Below are positions 39,665 through 51,600 of a DNA stretch of 64,000 nt, in pieces. Numbering within the stretch: position 1 is the first letter of the stretch; each line of letters opens with the position of its first letter. The stretch covers positions 1,838,866 to 1,902,865 of the forward strand of contig NW_019091361.1 of assembly GCF_001949145.1 (NCBI RefSeq), written 5' to 3'. Under the pieces are notes generated by a model. It did no database searches and was not told the origin of the DNA. It saw nothing but the letters and a program-made list of their open reading frames with translations. The translations under genes and the position numbers were made by a program. The DNA is from Acanthaster planci (taxonomy: Eukaryota > Echinodermata > Asteroidea > Valvatida > Acanthasteridae).

Positions 39665-42600
39665 GTAAGGGAGTTGGGAGGAAAGTTGAAAGAGAAGAGT
39701 GAGGCTTTCCAGAGGAGTGAAGGTAGAGGATTATTAGGGTAAAGAGAATTGTTTTCAGGAACTTTTTGAAACGGCAAAAAAGGTAACCATGGTATTGGTA
39801 TCCCAAACCAAATAGTTCATTTTCTGACATTTACCATAGTGCGAAATTGGCTAAATCAGAATAACTTTCAAGGGCGGATTTTCTGAGCTCTTGTTCTTAC
39901 GTGTTTTGTTGTTAATTATCACCATTTATTAATGACTTTTAAAATTCTACAATTATTGTGTGGACTCGGCCCTTGAGCAGTTCTGCTATGACAGTCCAAA
40001 AATAGATTAACTTTGCTTTCCTTTGACCCTGCCTTTTTTTTCACTCAATAACTAGACAGCAGCTGGAAACCTTATTGATAGCAACCCAACATCATCAAAG
40101 TCAAAAGGTGGGGAACATCAGCAAAGCAAGAACTTTAAGGCACGAGAAATGGCAGGTATGTTCAGTGGCCAAGAATTGACTCTAATTAACCCCTTAACGT
40201 CGGGATTCTTTTGATCACGACTGCTGGGCTGCTGTATGCCCAGAATGCAAAACTCTGTCCAGCAGCAGGCCCACATTGAAACCGCAGCTGCATGGTGAAT
40301 AGAATGTATATGTGGTATGTACCAATCCTCACACAAAGCCGCGGCTGTCGATGGTTCCGATGGGAAGGGTTAAATAAAACAATCTGCTATAAACAGTACG
40401 GACCTTAGGGTTATTGTCATTTAGTACTTCCTGAAGTCTGTTTTTCAAATCCTTCTTAAATTTTACTGCTTCGTGCTTATCAGGTTGATCTCAGTGTACT
40501 GACTTTGTGGAAGGATTGTGATCCTGATCGGCAAAATTCTTGGTACTTTTGTTGCAGCAGTGTTGCATTGTTTAAACATTTTTTTCTGGAAGATTCTTTT
40601 GCTCCTTTCACTGAACCTTTTACTGTCTGTTACCACTGAAGGATCACAGCCCACAAACCCACAAGAAGGCGGAAGCCAAGCACCAAACCAAGGTGCCAAT
40701 CAACCGGGCAGTGCTGGAGGAAATGACGGGACTGGTGGTAGTAACCAGGGCGACGATGGGCAGGATGCGGCTGATGGAGCCGCTGGAGGTGGAGGGGATG
40801 GTGGGAGTGATGGAGGCCAAGGAGGAGGCGGAGAAGGGGACGAGGAAGAGGAGGAGGAAGACCAAGAAGAAACAGGGGAGGAGACATCTCAGGACCAAGA
40901 CACCAGCAGTAGCCGCAGGTGAAACTCAAGGAATGTCCTAAACCACAGCTTGGTGTGTGGCTTCAGAGTCAGGCTTTCAGTTTTAGACGTTTCGTCGCCT
41001 AGTACGACACCCTTCAAGGTTACTGCAGTTAGTGCAGTGGAGTTGAGTTGTATGACAGAAAGGCAAACTTTGAAGTCCTTATTTTACTGAGGTTTAACAG
41101 AACATGTTTTTTGGAGCCCAAGGTGAAGCCAAAACCTGAAACCAAGCTAAGGCTTGGAAATGGCCTTACTTAAAAAAACTTGACTCATTGGCAGTACAGT
41201 TCTGATGATCCTGCAATGTTACCTTGAATTAAGCTGAAGTCAAACGTTACAAATAGAAAGTAGGAAACAGCTTCAAATTTAGAGGGCACCTGGGCCTGAT
41301 ATGTTGATTCTGGCTTTGTCTCTAAGACCTAAAAGATTTAAACCTTACATGCAGGAACATCACAAGAATTTAGTCTTTCGCCTTGGTTTGGTTGTTGAAA
41401 GATTTTGATATTTAAAACAGATTTCATGGGAAAAGTTTATGAGAACTTACAGGTGGCTCCTATTTAATATTCCACGCACTGAACGTGTCTGAATGGATTG
41501 TGTGTTTCTGGTACACGTATGTCTGCAGTTCGGTGCCCAAGTTGGTCCCACCTCCAGCTCTCCGCACACCACCCAGGACAGTCCGAGTCAAAGAGATTGT
41601 TGAGGGAGCTAGTGAGAGTCCAACCACATCACCAGGTGAGTCCAACTTGTTAAGGGGGTTCAGGTGGTCGTTCTTTGTTTTCAGGTATGAGGACAGTCAC
41701 TGTCCAACTGGAGGAAAGTTTAGAGAAGAGCACTTCATATTTTAGCACCCCTCCACATCCATTTATATACAATTAGCTGCAGCTGTCCAGAGTCGTAAAT
41801 TGTATAAAAACAAACTAAAGTTTTCAAATACAGATTGAGTGCAGCGTGTCATTCATCTTATTAATTGAACAGGTTTGTCAGGAAAACAGGAAGGATATAG
41901 TCTCAACGGACTGCAGGCAATTCAACAGATATGCCTACTTACAGAGTGTCCATAGGAATACAGCAGCTTAATGGCCCAGTTAATAGAAGGAAATCAAACA
42001 CTGTTTATGCACCTGTTGCAGGCCTCTTGAAACACTGCATATACACATGCACATGTTTTAAATGTGCAATATGCACCTGTTGCAGGCCTCTTGAAACACT
42101 GCATATACACATGCACATGTTTTAAATGTGCGTATATACATTTGAGTATTAAAACAAGTACGTGTTTCATTTTCAGATGCACCTGCTGGCCCTGAACAGA
42201 GCGACAATGACCAAGGAGCAGGTAGTGAGAGAGGAGGTGGCGTCAGTGATGCCCCCACGGCGGTGGTGGGAGATATCACTGACGAGGGGCAGGGGGCAGC
42301 CTCGGACTCCTCACCTCCCGAGGAGAGGAGAGGAAGAGACAAACAGGCCGGGGGTTCGGGATTGATGGACCCTCCGTTGCACTCTGTTGTGTCCAGGAAG
42401 GGATCTTCAGGTATGCCGCAGTGTTCCACTCATTCAGAATCTTATTTCAGATAGATTTTTCAACTTCAAGTTTTTAAGGAAGCCTATCAGCCTAAACTGG
42501 ATCACAGTGTTCATGCAATCTTAGGTTTATGTTTTTTACTGTCTGCGGGTTAGGCTTCAAACAAACTTTCTTGTACGTTCTTTGGGCAGTCGTTTCTGTC

Positions 42601-45600
42601 AGGATAACTTCTCACTAGTTGTGGACCTGTTTCCCTCAGAAAGTCCTCTTTTTACAAAAATAAAGGATTGAAGAGTTATTTTGGGTAGGGCATTGCCGGA
42701 AAATGTGATATTCTAACCAATAGGGGTAATTGAAGACAGAGGAAGTATTACACGAGAGTTGAGCCTTCCAAGAATCTACTGTCATTTCTCCAAACCCTGT
42801 CCAGCTGAAATGAGTACGCATCATAGTCTTTTGAATGTAGTGTTCAGGCACACGTAGAGACATTGTCCTTAGTTAGAAGAGATTCCTTGAGCAGACTTTG
42901 CGAAAGCAAAGTGTGTTTTTTATTTTCAAAAATATAAAACACACAACAGGCTTTTGGATGCGGTACATCTTCAGACAGGATGTCAATATGCTGTCTGCTT
43001 TTTGGTGATCAGTTTTCCAGCTCTTTTTGATAAACCATCAAGATGTTGGTTTGGGCATCTTGGTTAACACTGCGGCATTCAACAGCCTTAACCATTCACT
43101 TTATTGACAGCAAAGACCAATACGATTATACAGAATCGTTGCTCTTGTTCAAAGTAATCAGTTCATTTGAATGAGCAAATTTTTTTTAGCCTTGCAAATA
43201 CGCGGCATTGATAAAAAGTGCCGCATTTTTTACCCCTTCTGTATGATTTTAGAAACTAGTCATTCCAGCAGCAGTAGTCATATCAACAGTTCCAGCAGCT
43301 ACCGTACGTCACATGACTCGGCATCGAGCAGTCTCTCCAGCTCCTTATCGGCAGCTTCATCCAAAAGTGATGGAGTGCCAACCACATCCTCGTAAGTTGC
43401 CTTAACATCACAATATACACCCTAGGGTAAGTTAGATCAAGGACCATAGTTAACCATAGTTCGACTAACTCTGATCGAATGCACGCTAGTCGACGATAGT
43501 TGGACTAGTCTAGTCAACTATTTGTGACCAGCCCATCAAGGTTGGTCGCATCGTTTGTTGGCATAAAACCAAATTTGAATAACACGGTGTAGAGAGGACA
43601 AGTTAGAAGAAATATGCCAGAAAAACAGTACGTCACTAGTAAATGACCATTTTCACTTTTATTTTTGCTATTTTGCCCTTTCTCTGGCCACCTTTTTTCC
43701 CCTTTGGCCTAATGACCTGACTACTGTTGACAAGGGTCATTTGNNNNNNNNNNNNNNNNNNNNNNNNNNNNNNNNNNNNNNNNNNNNNNNNNNNNNNNNN
43801 NNNNNNNNNNNNNNNNNNNNNNNNNNNNNNNNNNNNNNNNNNNNNNNNNNNNNNNNNNNNNNNNNNNNNNNNNNNNNNNNNNNNNNNNNNNNNNNNNNNN
43901 NNNNNNNNNNNNNNNNNNNNNNNNNNNNNNNNNNNNNNNNNNNNNNNNNNNNNNNNNNNNNNNNNNNNNNNNNNNNNNNNNNNNNNNNNNNNNNNNNNNN
44001 NNNNNNNNNNNNNNNNNNNNNNNNNNNNNNNNNNNNNNNNNNNNNNNNNNNNNNNNNNNNNNNNNNNNNNNNNNCAAGAAGTGACATGAGATTGTGTTTC
44101 AAGATCATGCTGTACAAGGGTATCAGTGTTTTATTCTTCTTTGTAGACGATTCACACAAATTAAGGAGCGTCCATCCAAGCCTGGTGTGCCCATCCCCCA
44201 AGCCCCCTCTCAGTTTGCCGAGTCGTTTCCAGAGGAAGGCATTGGGGACACTGATCCAGACCACCCTCAGTCCTCCCAGCAAGATCTGTTCTCTGATGTG
44301 GAGGAAAGAAAAGGTAGGTTTTGTGCTGATGTTGATCAAATATCTTGGCAAAAGTGACGCTGTTATATCATCTTTAACCAGATGTCTCCTGACATTCTCA
44401 CTAGAGACCCCTCTGTATTCTGCAAAATCTACCGCTCTTCAGTTAAGGCCGTATGAAGTTACATTGGAGGGACTGTAGCTTCCTGAATCCTTCAAATACC
44501 TCCAAAACCTCATAGAAGTGTTTCAAGGATCAGGTTTAGTTGGGGGTAACGGAATGCTCCACAACATTTCATAACACACTTGGAACCCCTGTTTGTCAAC
44601 CGGCTTACATCGGGGATTTCATGTTACATGCTTAAAAGCAATCATAAAGACACACTACCAGAACTGGTCCTTTGCAGGACGCCATCTTGTCTATAAATGC
44701 TCATAAGGCTTTCTGGTCGCCCAGTTTGTCTAATGTCTTGGAGAAAAATTAAAGTTAATGAAAGCCAGTTTGAAAATCATGCTGACTGCAAGGAAATGTG
44801 ATTCATGTCTTATATTTTGTGGTGAGTTCAGCATGGAGTAATGGGAATGCTTTTGAAACAGCAGGATGACTCATAAAGGTCTATTTTTTGTTCGGCGCCT
44901 GCGATGTATATTTAACAGTAGTTGACAGCTTTGGAACCGCTGTTGATCAAGACCAGTAAGTGTATGGCTTCCCTCCTAGCCTCGTACCGTTTTCCATTTA
45001 AGCTGTGGTCAGCACTGCATGATCCCCCAATTCATCTCTCCAAATGCATGTCCGTTTAGCTGACAGAGTCCGGGTGCTAGCCAGTGAGACCAGTGCCTCC
45101 GAAGACACGTCCGTCGCCGAGGTTCCGCCCACCCCGGAAGCTTACAAATATGGAATCCAAGACACTCCTCCAGAGAGGCTGGGTACATCTTTGTTCATTG
45201 TGCGCTAGTTTCTCTTCCTGGCTCATTTGGTTTAATTTCATTTCACAGGTGCTTCTTGTCTCCAACAGAAGATGATAATTTGTATTGACAAGTTGCATTT
45301 CCAGACTGTAGTAGTCCGTTACCAGTTTACTTGTGCACATACATGGTTGACAACTCAGAAAGAGTGCAAAGTGTGATACCCCGCCTGATATTTTGTTAGA
45401 GAGCATTTCCCCCGTTGGCAAAAACAGTCAAAAGGAACTGTAAATGAGGGATTGCTCATATTTCCTTTAGTGAAACTAAGTTTGATTTCCAGTGATGACT
45501 GGCTTAAATTGTCCTGAAGGAATTTTACTGAGGTGAGGTGATATTCATGAATACTTTTAGCTGAATTCCTGCAAAGTTGGAACAACAGCCATTGCAAGTA

Positions 45601-48600
45601 GCTTTAACAATGTCAAGGAAGAAATCTCATTTCAGCTTTTAGCTGTTGCAATTCCACAAAGAGTTCAACTTCCATTGTAGTTTGCTATTACAAACCATCT
45701 CTTGAGTATATTCCCAGGGACAGCTATTTTCAGAAATGCATACCTCTTGTTTCTTTGTTTCAATTCCTTCAGGTCAATCTCTGCCTCGTCGTAAGGTCCC
45801 AGGTAGTTCCTGTCAGCAAGGTGACCGTGTCCTTGCCAGCGAGACCAGTCTGTCCGATGATGCTTCCATCACCATCATCCAGCCCTCCCCGCAAGCCTGG
45901 GGCACGGTCATTGCTAACACACCGCCTGACAAGATTGGTAGGCACAACGTGCGGGCACCCAGAGAATGTAGCTAGTTTTATTAGGGGAGGGGGGGGGAGA
46001 ATCGGTTATGTGGTTTATAGAAAAGAAGACAGTGATTAAAATAAGCAGATTGAAACAGTTGTCGACGACGATGACCTTGTTTTTCTTTCTGTAGAGCAAT
46101 ATTCAAGGAGTTCCCGTTCTTTTCCCCGAGATGGCAGTGATCACACTCCCAGCACCCCCTCAGAGACTCTGGGCAGCCTCCACCTGTCAGGTCAAGCAGA
46201 ATTGAGAAGCTCAGAGGAGAGTGGACCTTCCATCGTGCCGCCGACACTTGGCGCTTACGGATCCATTCCCAAACTGGTACCCAGCACCCCTACCGCACAC
46301 GACGGTGAGATAGGAGTAAAGATACTTCCTAGGTGGGAGGGTCAGATTATAAATACAGTCATTCTCTGCAGAAGTGGGATGGTGGCAGTGTTTTAGTCAG
46401 GTTCGCCACAAGTCCTTTCACAAGACCAGTCACAAGTAACAGGGTAAACAATGACAGAGGAATGCTTTCATCACAGTTCATTTGAATAGCTTGTGACTTG
46501 GCCGAAGACTTGATGACTTGTGATGGGCTTGCAGGGACTTGTAATGGACTCGACTACAACACTAGATGGTGGTTTTCCTTCCTAAATAGAAGTAAAATCA
46601 CATTCAACTTTTATGTCCAGTGATTGCCTCATGTTCAAGGTGTACTTCTGGAGCTACTGTTACATCAGTCATCAGCCTATCCTCAACCGGCAAAAAGACC
46701 TTAACCTAGCTCTTGACGATAGATTTCAAATATTAGGGCACATGTTGCCCTTCTTTTGGCATACTGCTTTGCTCCAGACCATCCTGTTTACCAGATGGCC
46801 TACAACACATCCATGTTCAAGCCCAGTGTGAATCTTTCACTTTGAACTTGACACTCCTTGCTTTTTCTCTCGGCCGCCTTTTCTATCTGTCTATTTCTTT
46901 TTTCTTTTTTTGGGGGACCTTGAACTGACCTCTGATGGCCTTGTGTTTGGCAAATTGTGTACAATTAAATAGGCATAGCTGTAGCTGTGGAACCCCATGT
47001 GAGACGCAGCCTGACCTCCTTTCAGAAATCAACCCCACTCTCCATCCCAGGGAGTTATGAGCCGTTAGCATCCCATGACGGCTCCACGGTGATCCAGTGG
47101 TCCGTAGAGGAAATGAGGAATCACTGTTCCAAACTGGTGTATTATCCGGTTTGTAAGAAAGTGTGACATCACTTCAGTTTAAACCATGGCCACTGCACAT
47201 ACAGTTACATGGAACCATGGAAATGGAATTTTACGCACGACTGTAGTGCTTGTTCAATGGTAGCCTGCAATCAGTGGCGCATCTGTGTGTGTGATGAAGT
47301 CACTTACGAACCGGATAGGACTCGAGGGACCTACATTTTGGCTTTGTTCCAATCACATATGTAGCTTGCAGGGACGTGTTATTTTTCAACTCAAGTACTT
47401 TTGTATATTTGCATTTGTTTCTGTACAGAGGAAGAACCGATGGAGCTTAGCATTCCGGATGCTGAGAATGTTGGCACGACAACGCATCCTGCAAAAAGAC
47501 CAAAGAGTACAGGCGACTACGATGATGAATATGGGGTCGGTCTTTCTTATTCTTCTTCCATTGTAGTTTATAAGAAGGCATTGCCTGCGTCTTGTAATAT
47601 GAAAATATCTAGAAAAGGGAAAGGCAGCATGTACGTGTACCAAAGTCCGTTCAGGTGTAATATGCATATTAAGCATAGCTCCGTCAATGCTCATGTATGG
47701 GTACTTCACCTGTGTGACGATTTGATGAACTGGACTGAACTAGTGCGTATTTGACTTGGGCACAGATCCTCGCAATTGGCACATGATGATGAATTGGACC
47801 AGTGACAGTTTGGCTCTCAATCATGAATATGTAGGATGTATGGCAATTTGAATTAACCACTCCACACAGATCCCTGAGTGGCAGCAAGCTCTGAACAAGG
47901 AAGACCAGGCTGTGTTGTCTCGCAGCAGCAGTAAGTCCAGTAGCCAGAAGACAACGTCCTCATCCTCATCAGAGCAGTCCTCTGAATTCCTTGGGAGAAT
48001 CTCGGCACAGTGGAGGGGGCAGCAAATGGAATCATTCCAGGTATAGTGAGAAAGTTTTAAAAGGGTTTGGTAAGCATTTGCAGAAAATTTTCTTCACTTT
48101 TTAAGCCATTCTTAGAGGGAAATTTTCCATTTCAAGCAATGGATTCTGTTTCAAAGTGTTGATTCCACAAATTCCGTCCGTTTTCCGTGATTGCGGAAAA
48201 TCATTGGCTCTTCTCATGTCATTGAAAAGATTGCCATTGTAAAGATTGGAATTTCCTTGTTTTTGGTCAAAGTCCAAGTTGCGTGCTTGTCCTGGGGTTT
48301 CTTGTGGTGATCTTTTAGCCCTAACAGTCTCAAGTCCTCCGATTTCAATATGGTGTTACATGCATCCTAGGGGGTTAGGTAGTTTGGATATCAGCTGTAA
48401 AGCCGAAAAGGTTTGGGCACAAGCAAGCCACATATGGAAACCAAATGTGTTAATACAAACTTATAAAGATGAACAGAGATATTGACTGGAGCAGGATTGT
48501 CAAACCCAATACTCATGCAATGCTGTGCCAGGTCAGTTACCCAGCTCTGTGTTATTGCTTTCTCTCATTTGTCAATATCTTTGTGGGGATTACTAGTCAA

Positions 48601-51600
48601 AAGCCATAAAACCAGCACACCATGTAACCAGTAATCACACCCCAACATCATTTTGGGATTTTGTATGCGTTTATTTCAGAGACCTTACTCAAGAGATGGG
48701 TCAAAGGGTCTCTCCGTCTCAAAGATTGTCTCCTGTCCTTGTTGAGCTTTTTTCTCTACAGAAGTGACATTTTTGAATATGTCTGCAATAAAACTCCTCT
48801 TCCTGTATTTCATTAAACACCAACTGGTCTGTTTAGAGAGCCCCTGTGATTGATAGGCCACTGGAGGCCACTTGAACAGGTTCCATTGGAATGGTCAGCC
48901 AGCATCAACATGAACACAGACGTGCGTTGGATGAACTTTTGCTTACGCTCCTGTTAAGGGATTGAAAATATGCTTCAAAAATGATGTTTGAAGTCTAGTT
49001 TCAACTTTTCTCCCTGTAGGCATGGCAACCAAGTAGTCAGCAGACAACATCAACAACGTCCGAGGGGGTCTCAAGGAGCCGTCCTCCATCCACTCAATCT
49101 AAATCAGATGCAAGCTGGGGGAAACCAGAGAGGGACAAGGTTGCTGAGAAGCCCCGCTCTGCAAGCGCCCTTGAAGGGAAAAGTGGAAAAGAGGAGGGCC
49201 CGCCATCACAGAGGTTTCTCAGCCAGGTATAGAATAGGGCATCCTAATCCTGATTCACCAAGACAAGAGAGCTTCATTTTTCGTAGACCCCTCTTTGTTT
49301 TTCCTCTTACCCTGTACCTTCCCTGCTCAAGGCAATTTTTTACCTCCTCTCGACCAAGTCCCCTTCATGACTCATGACGGGCCCAACGCTAGTATTCTTC
49401 AGATGTCTTCCCTTTTATGTCATTATTATGGGACTCCTTTAATACCAGAATACTTCTTCCCCTTCTTAGACTTAATCCCATTTCAAGTGAAATACCATGA
49501 GATTCAATATTTTGTGGTACGTGGTCAGCAGCGTAGTGAAGGCATTTTTCTTTGGGGGGGGTGTGCCAGAGTCAATTTGCTGAGTGGTAGATGTACGTCA
49601 ATAATTCATGACGTCAATTTCGGTTTTTTTTGCCGACTGACCCTTTATTTGCTGACTGAAAAGGTCTGTGCTTATTGTAACTGCCCACAAATTCTGTCTG
49701 TAAATTCTGACCTAGGTGATGGGTTTTGGCCCCGTTGAAGTTATTCAGACTTTTCATCTATTTGTAGTGTATGTGTAACCTTGGTACCGAGATACTTTAT
49801 GCAGTGAATGAATATTTATGAGGATGATGGGGTGAATGTATATTCATGTTTCTTTTCTCCTCTGCAAATGTCCTCGTTCTTTTTTCTGATTTATGGCTGT
49901 TGATTTGCCTCCACAGCTGCCAAGAGAAATACCAGCAATTCCAACGCCAGTTTCCAAATCTGACCAAGGGAAACCTCCACCATTGCCCGGCAAGCCTGCA
50001 CCCACCCCGTTAGCCACCTCCCAACCCCACCAAGACCCGCCGGGGAGGTCAACAGAACGGGGGTTGGAAGAGGTTTTATCTGAAAGAGAGGCTAGCCAAC
50101 CAAAGGCAAGCAAAACGTCCTCATCATGGTCTTCAGAGGACAGGCAGGAGGAGAGAGAGGAGGACAAGCAAACGGACAGAGGTGGTTCGTCCAGTGATTG
50201 GATGCTGCACTACACGGCCACTCAGACGGAGACCGAGCCTGAAGCTGTGGAAGAGGAAACCGGAAAAGGAAGGGGTAACATAGGTAAAACCGTGCCTGGC
50301 AGGTGGATTTTTAAAACTCGGGCCAATTTTATCTTGCTGCTTAACAGTGAAAGCAAACAAATTGTGCTTCCTGTAGCGTGCCCCACTGACCTGACATACA
50401 TCTGTCATTGCCATAGGCAAAGACTGCAACACCACGCACAATAGTTATGAAGCAGGCAAACCTTTAAAGCTTTGTAGAATGGCAATAATGCGAAGCCAGA
50501 TCCTAGTCCCGGATCAGCAGGATAACAACAAGCATACATGACACAGGTGGTTACCATTAAATCTGAAGAAATAGTTCCTGTTTTTTTTAACATTATTGTA
50601 AGCCCCAAACTTTATTGTGTGGGGTTGCTGACCAAATGGCTTGCCTACTGCAATGTGATATGTCTGGCGGAAACCGTGAAGTCACATGACCCAATAGCAG
50701 AAAATTGTTGCTTGCCTCAAGTGCATTCACAGAATAGGTTTGTAAGCGCCAGTTGGCTAGCTCTTTTCAAGCAAATTGCACCTGCTGATTTGTTTTCATA
50801 ATTGAAATATGCCACTTTGAAATGCATGTAATGTGATGAGATGTCGAAAGGTATTCACCAAGATAGCTGAAATAGTTATTGTTTATTGCTGCAGCGCAAC
50901 ATCCTTCAATGCACCCCCCAACACGTCCCCCTGCACTGCCCTCCTCAGTACCTGGTCATCAGGAGGCAGTGGTACCAATCACAGCTGCCAATGGAACAAC
51001 AGCAGATGCGCACACCCTGATGAGCTACACTGACGTAACCTCCTCATCCACAACTGCATCCTCAGATGGCAAGAAAACAGGGGATGGTGACAAGGAATTG
51101 CCGCAGGAAAGGAGAGGTAAATGCATCTGTGTATTCTCTGTGTTGCAGTTAAAACCCCTCAACACCATTGCAAGAGCAACACAAACCATCCTTGACCTCC
51201 AGGCTGAATTAAAACCATAAGCTATTCAAATGAACTGCAGCAACAGCAGTTTTTGTTTTGTTGATCCAGTTACTCGAGATTTGTGGCTGGCCTTGTGTCA
51301 GATCGCGTGGCTGGTCTTGTGTCTGGTCATGTGACTGATCTCGTGTCTGGTCTTGTGCCTGGTCTTGTGCCTGGCCTTGTGACTGACCTTGTGACTGCTC
51401 TTGTGTCTTGTCTTCTGACTGGTCTTGACTTCATCCCTGTTTATGCTAGAGACCACTGGACTAGCAGCAAGTGATTAACAGAGGAATGTATTTATGACTA
51501 ACATTTCATAAATTTTGTTTTGACTGGCAAAAAGGCCATTTTTGTCAAAAAACTTTCAACAAAGATGTTGATCTTTTCGATATAGGAACAGATGCAGCTC

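Noticed and set aside
39665-39722. Longer TP53BP1 exon 1 ending at 39722
   Set aside because: Its phase leads to a stop in exon 2; the GTAAGG donor at 39665 is stronger and in frame.
43721-44478. Long frames across 43721-44478
   Set aside because: They consist mainly of the N gap.
51282-51430. Repeat protein or CRISPR-like array
   Set aside because: It is a contiguous 12-bp tandem array with no spacers, in an intron of an animal gene.
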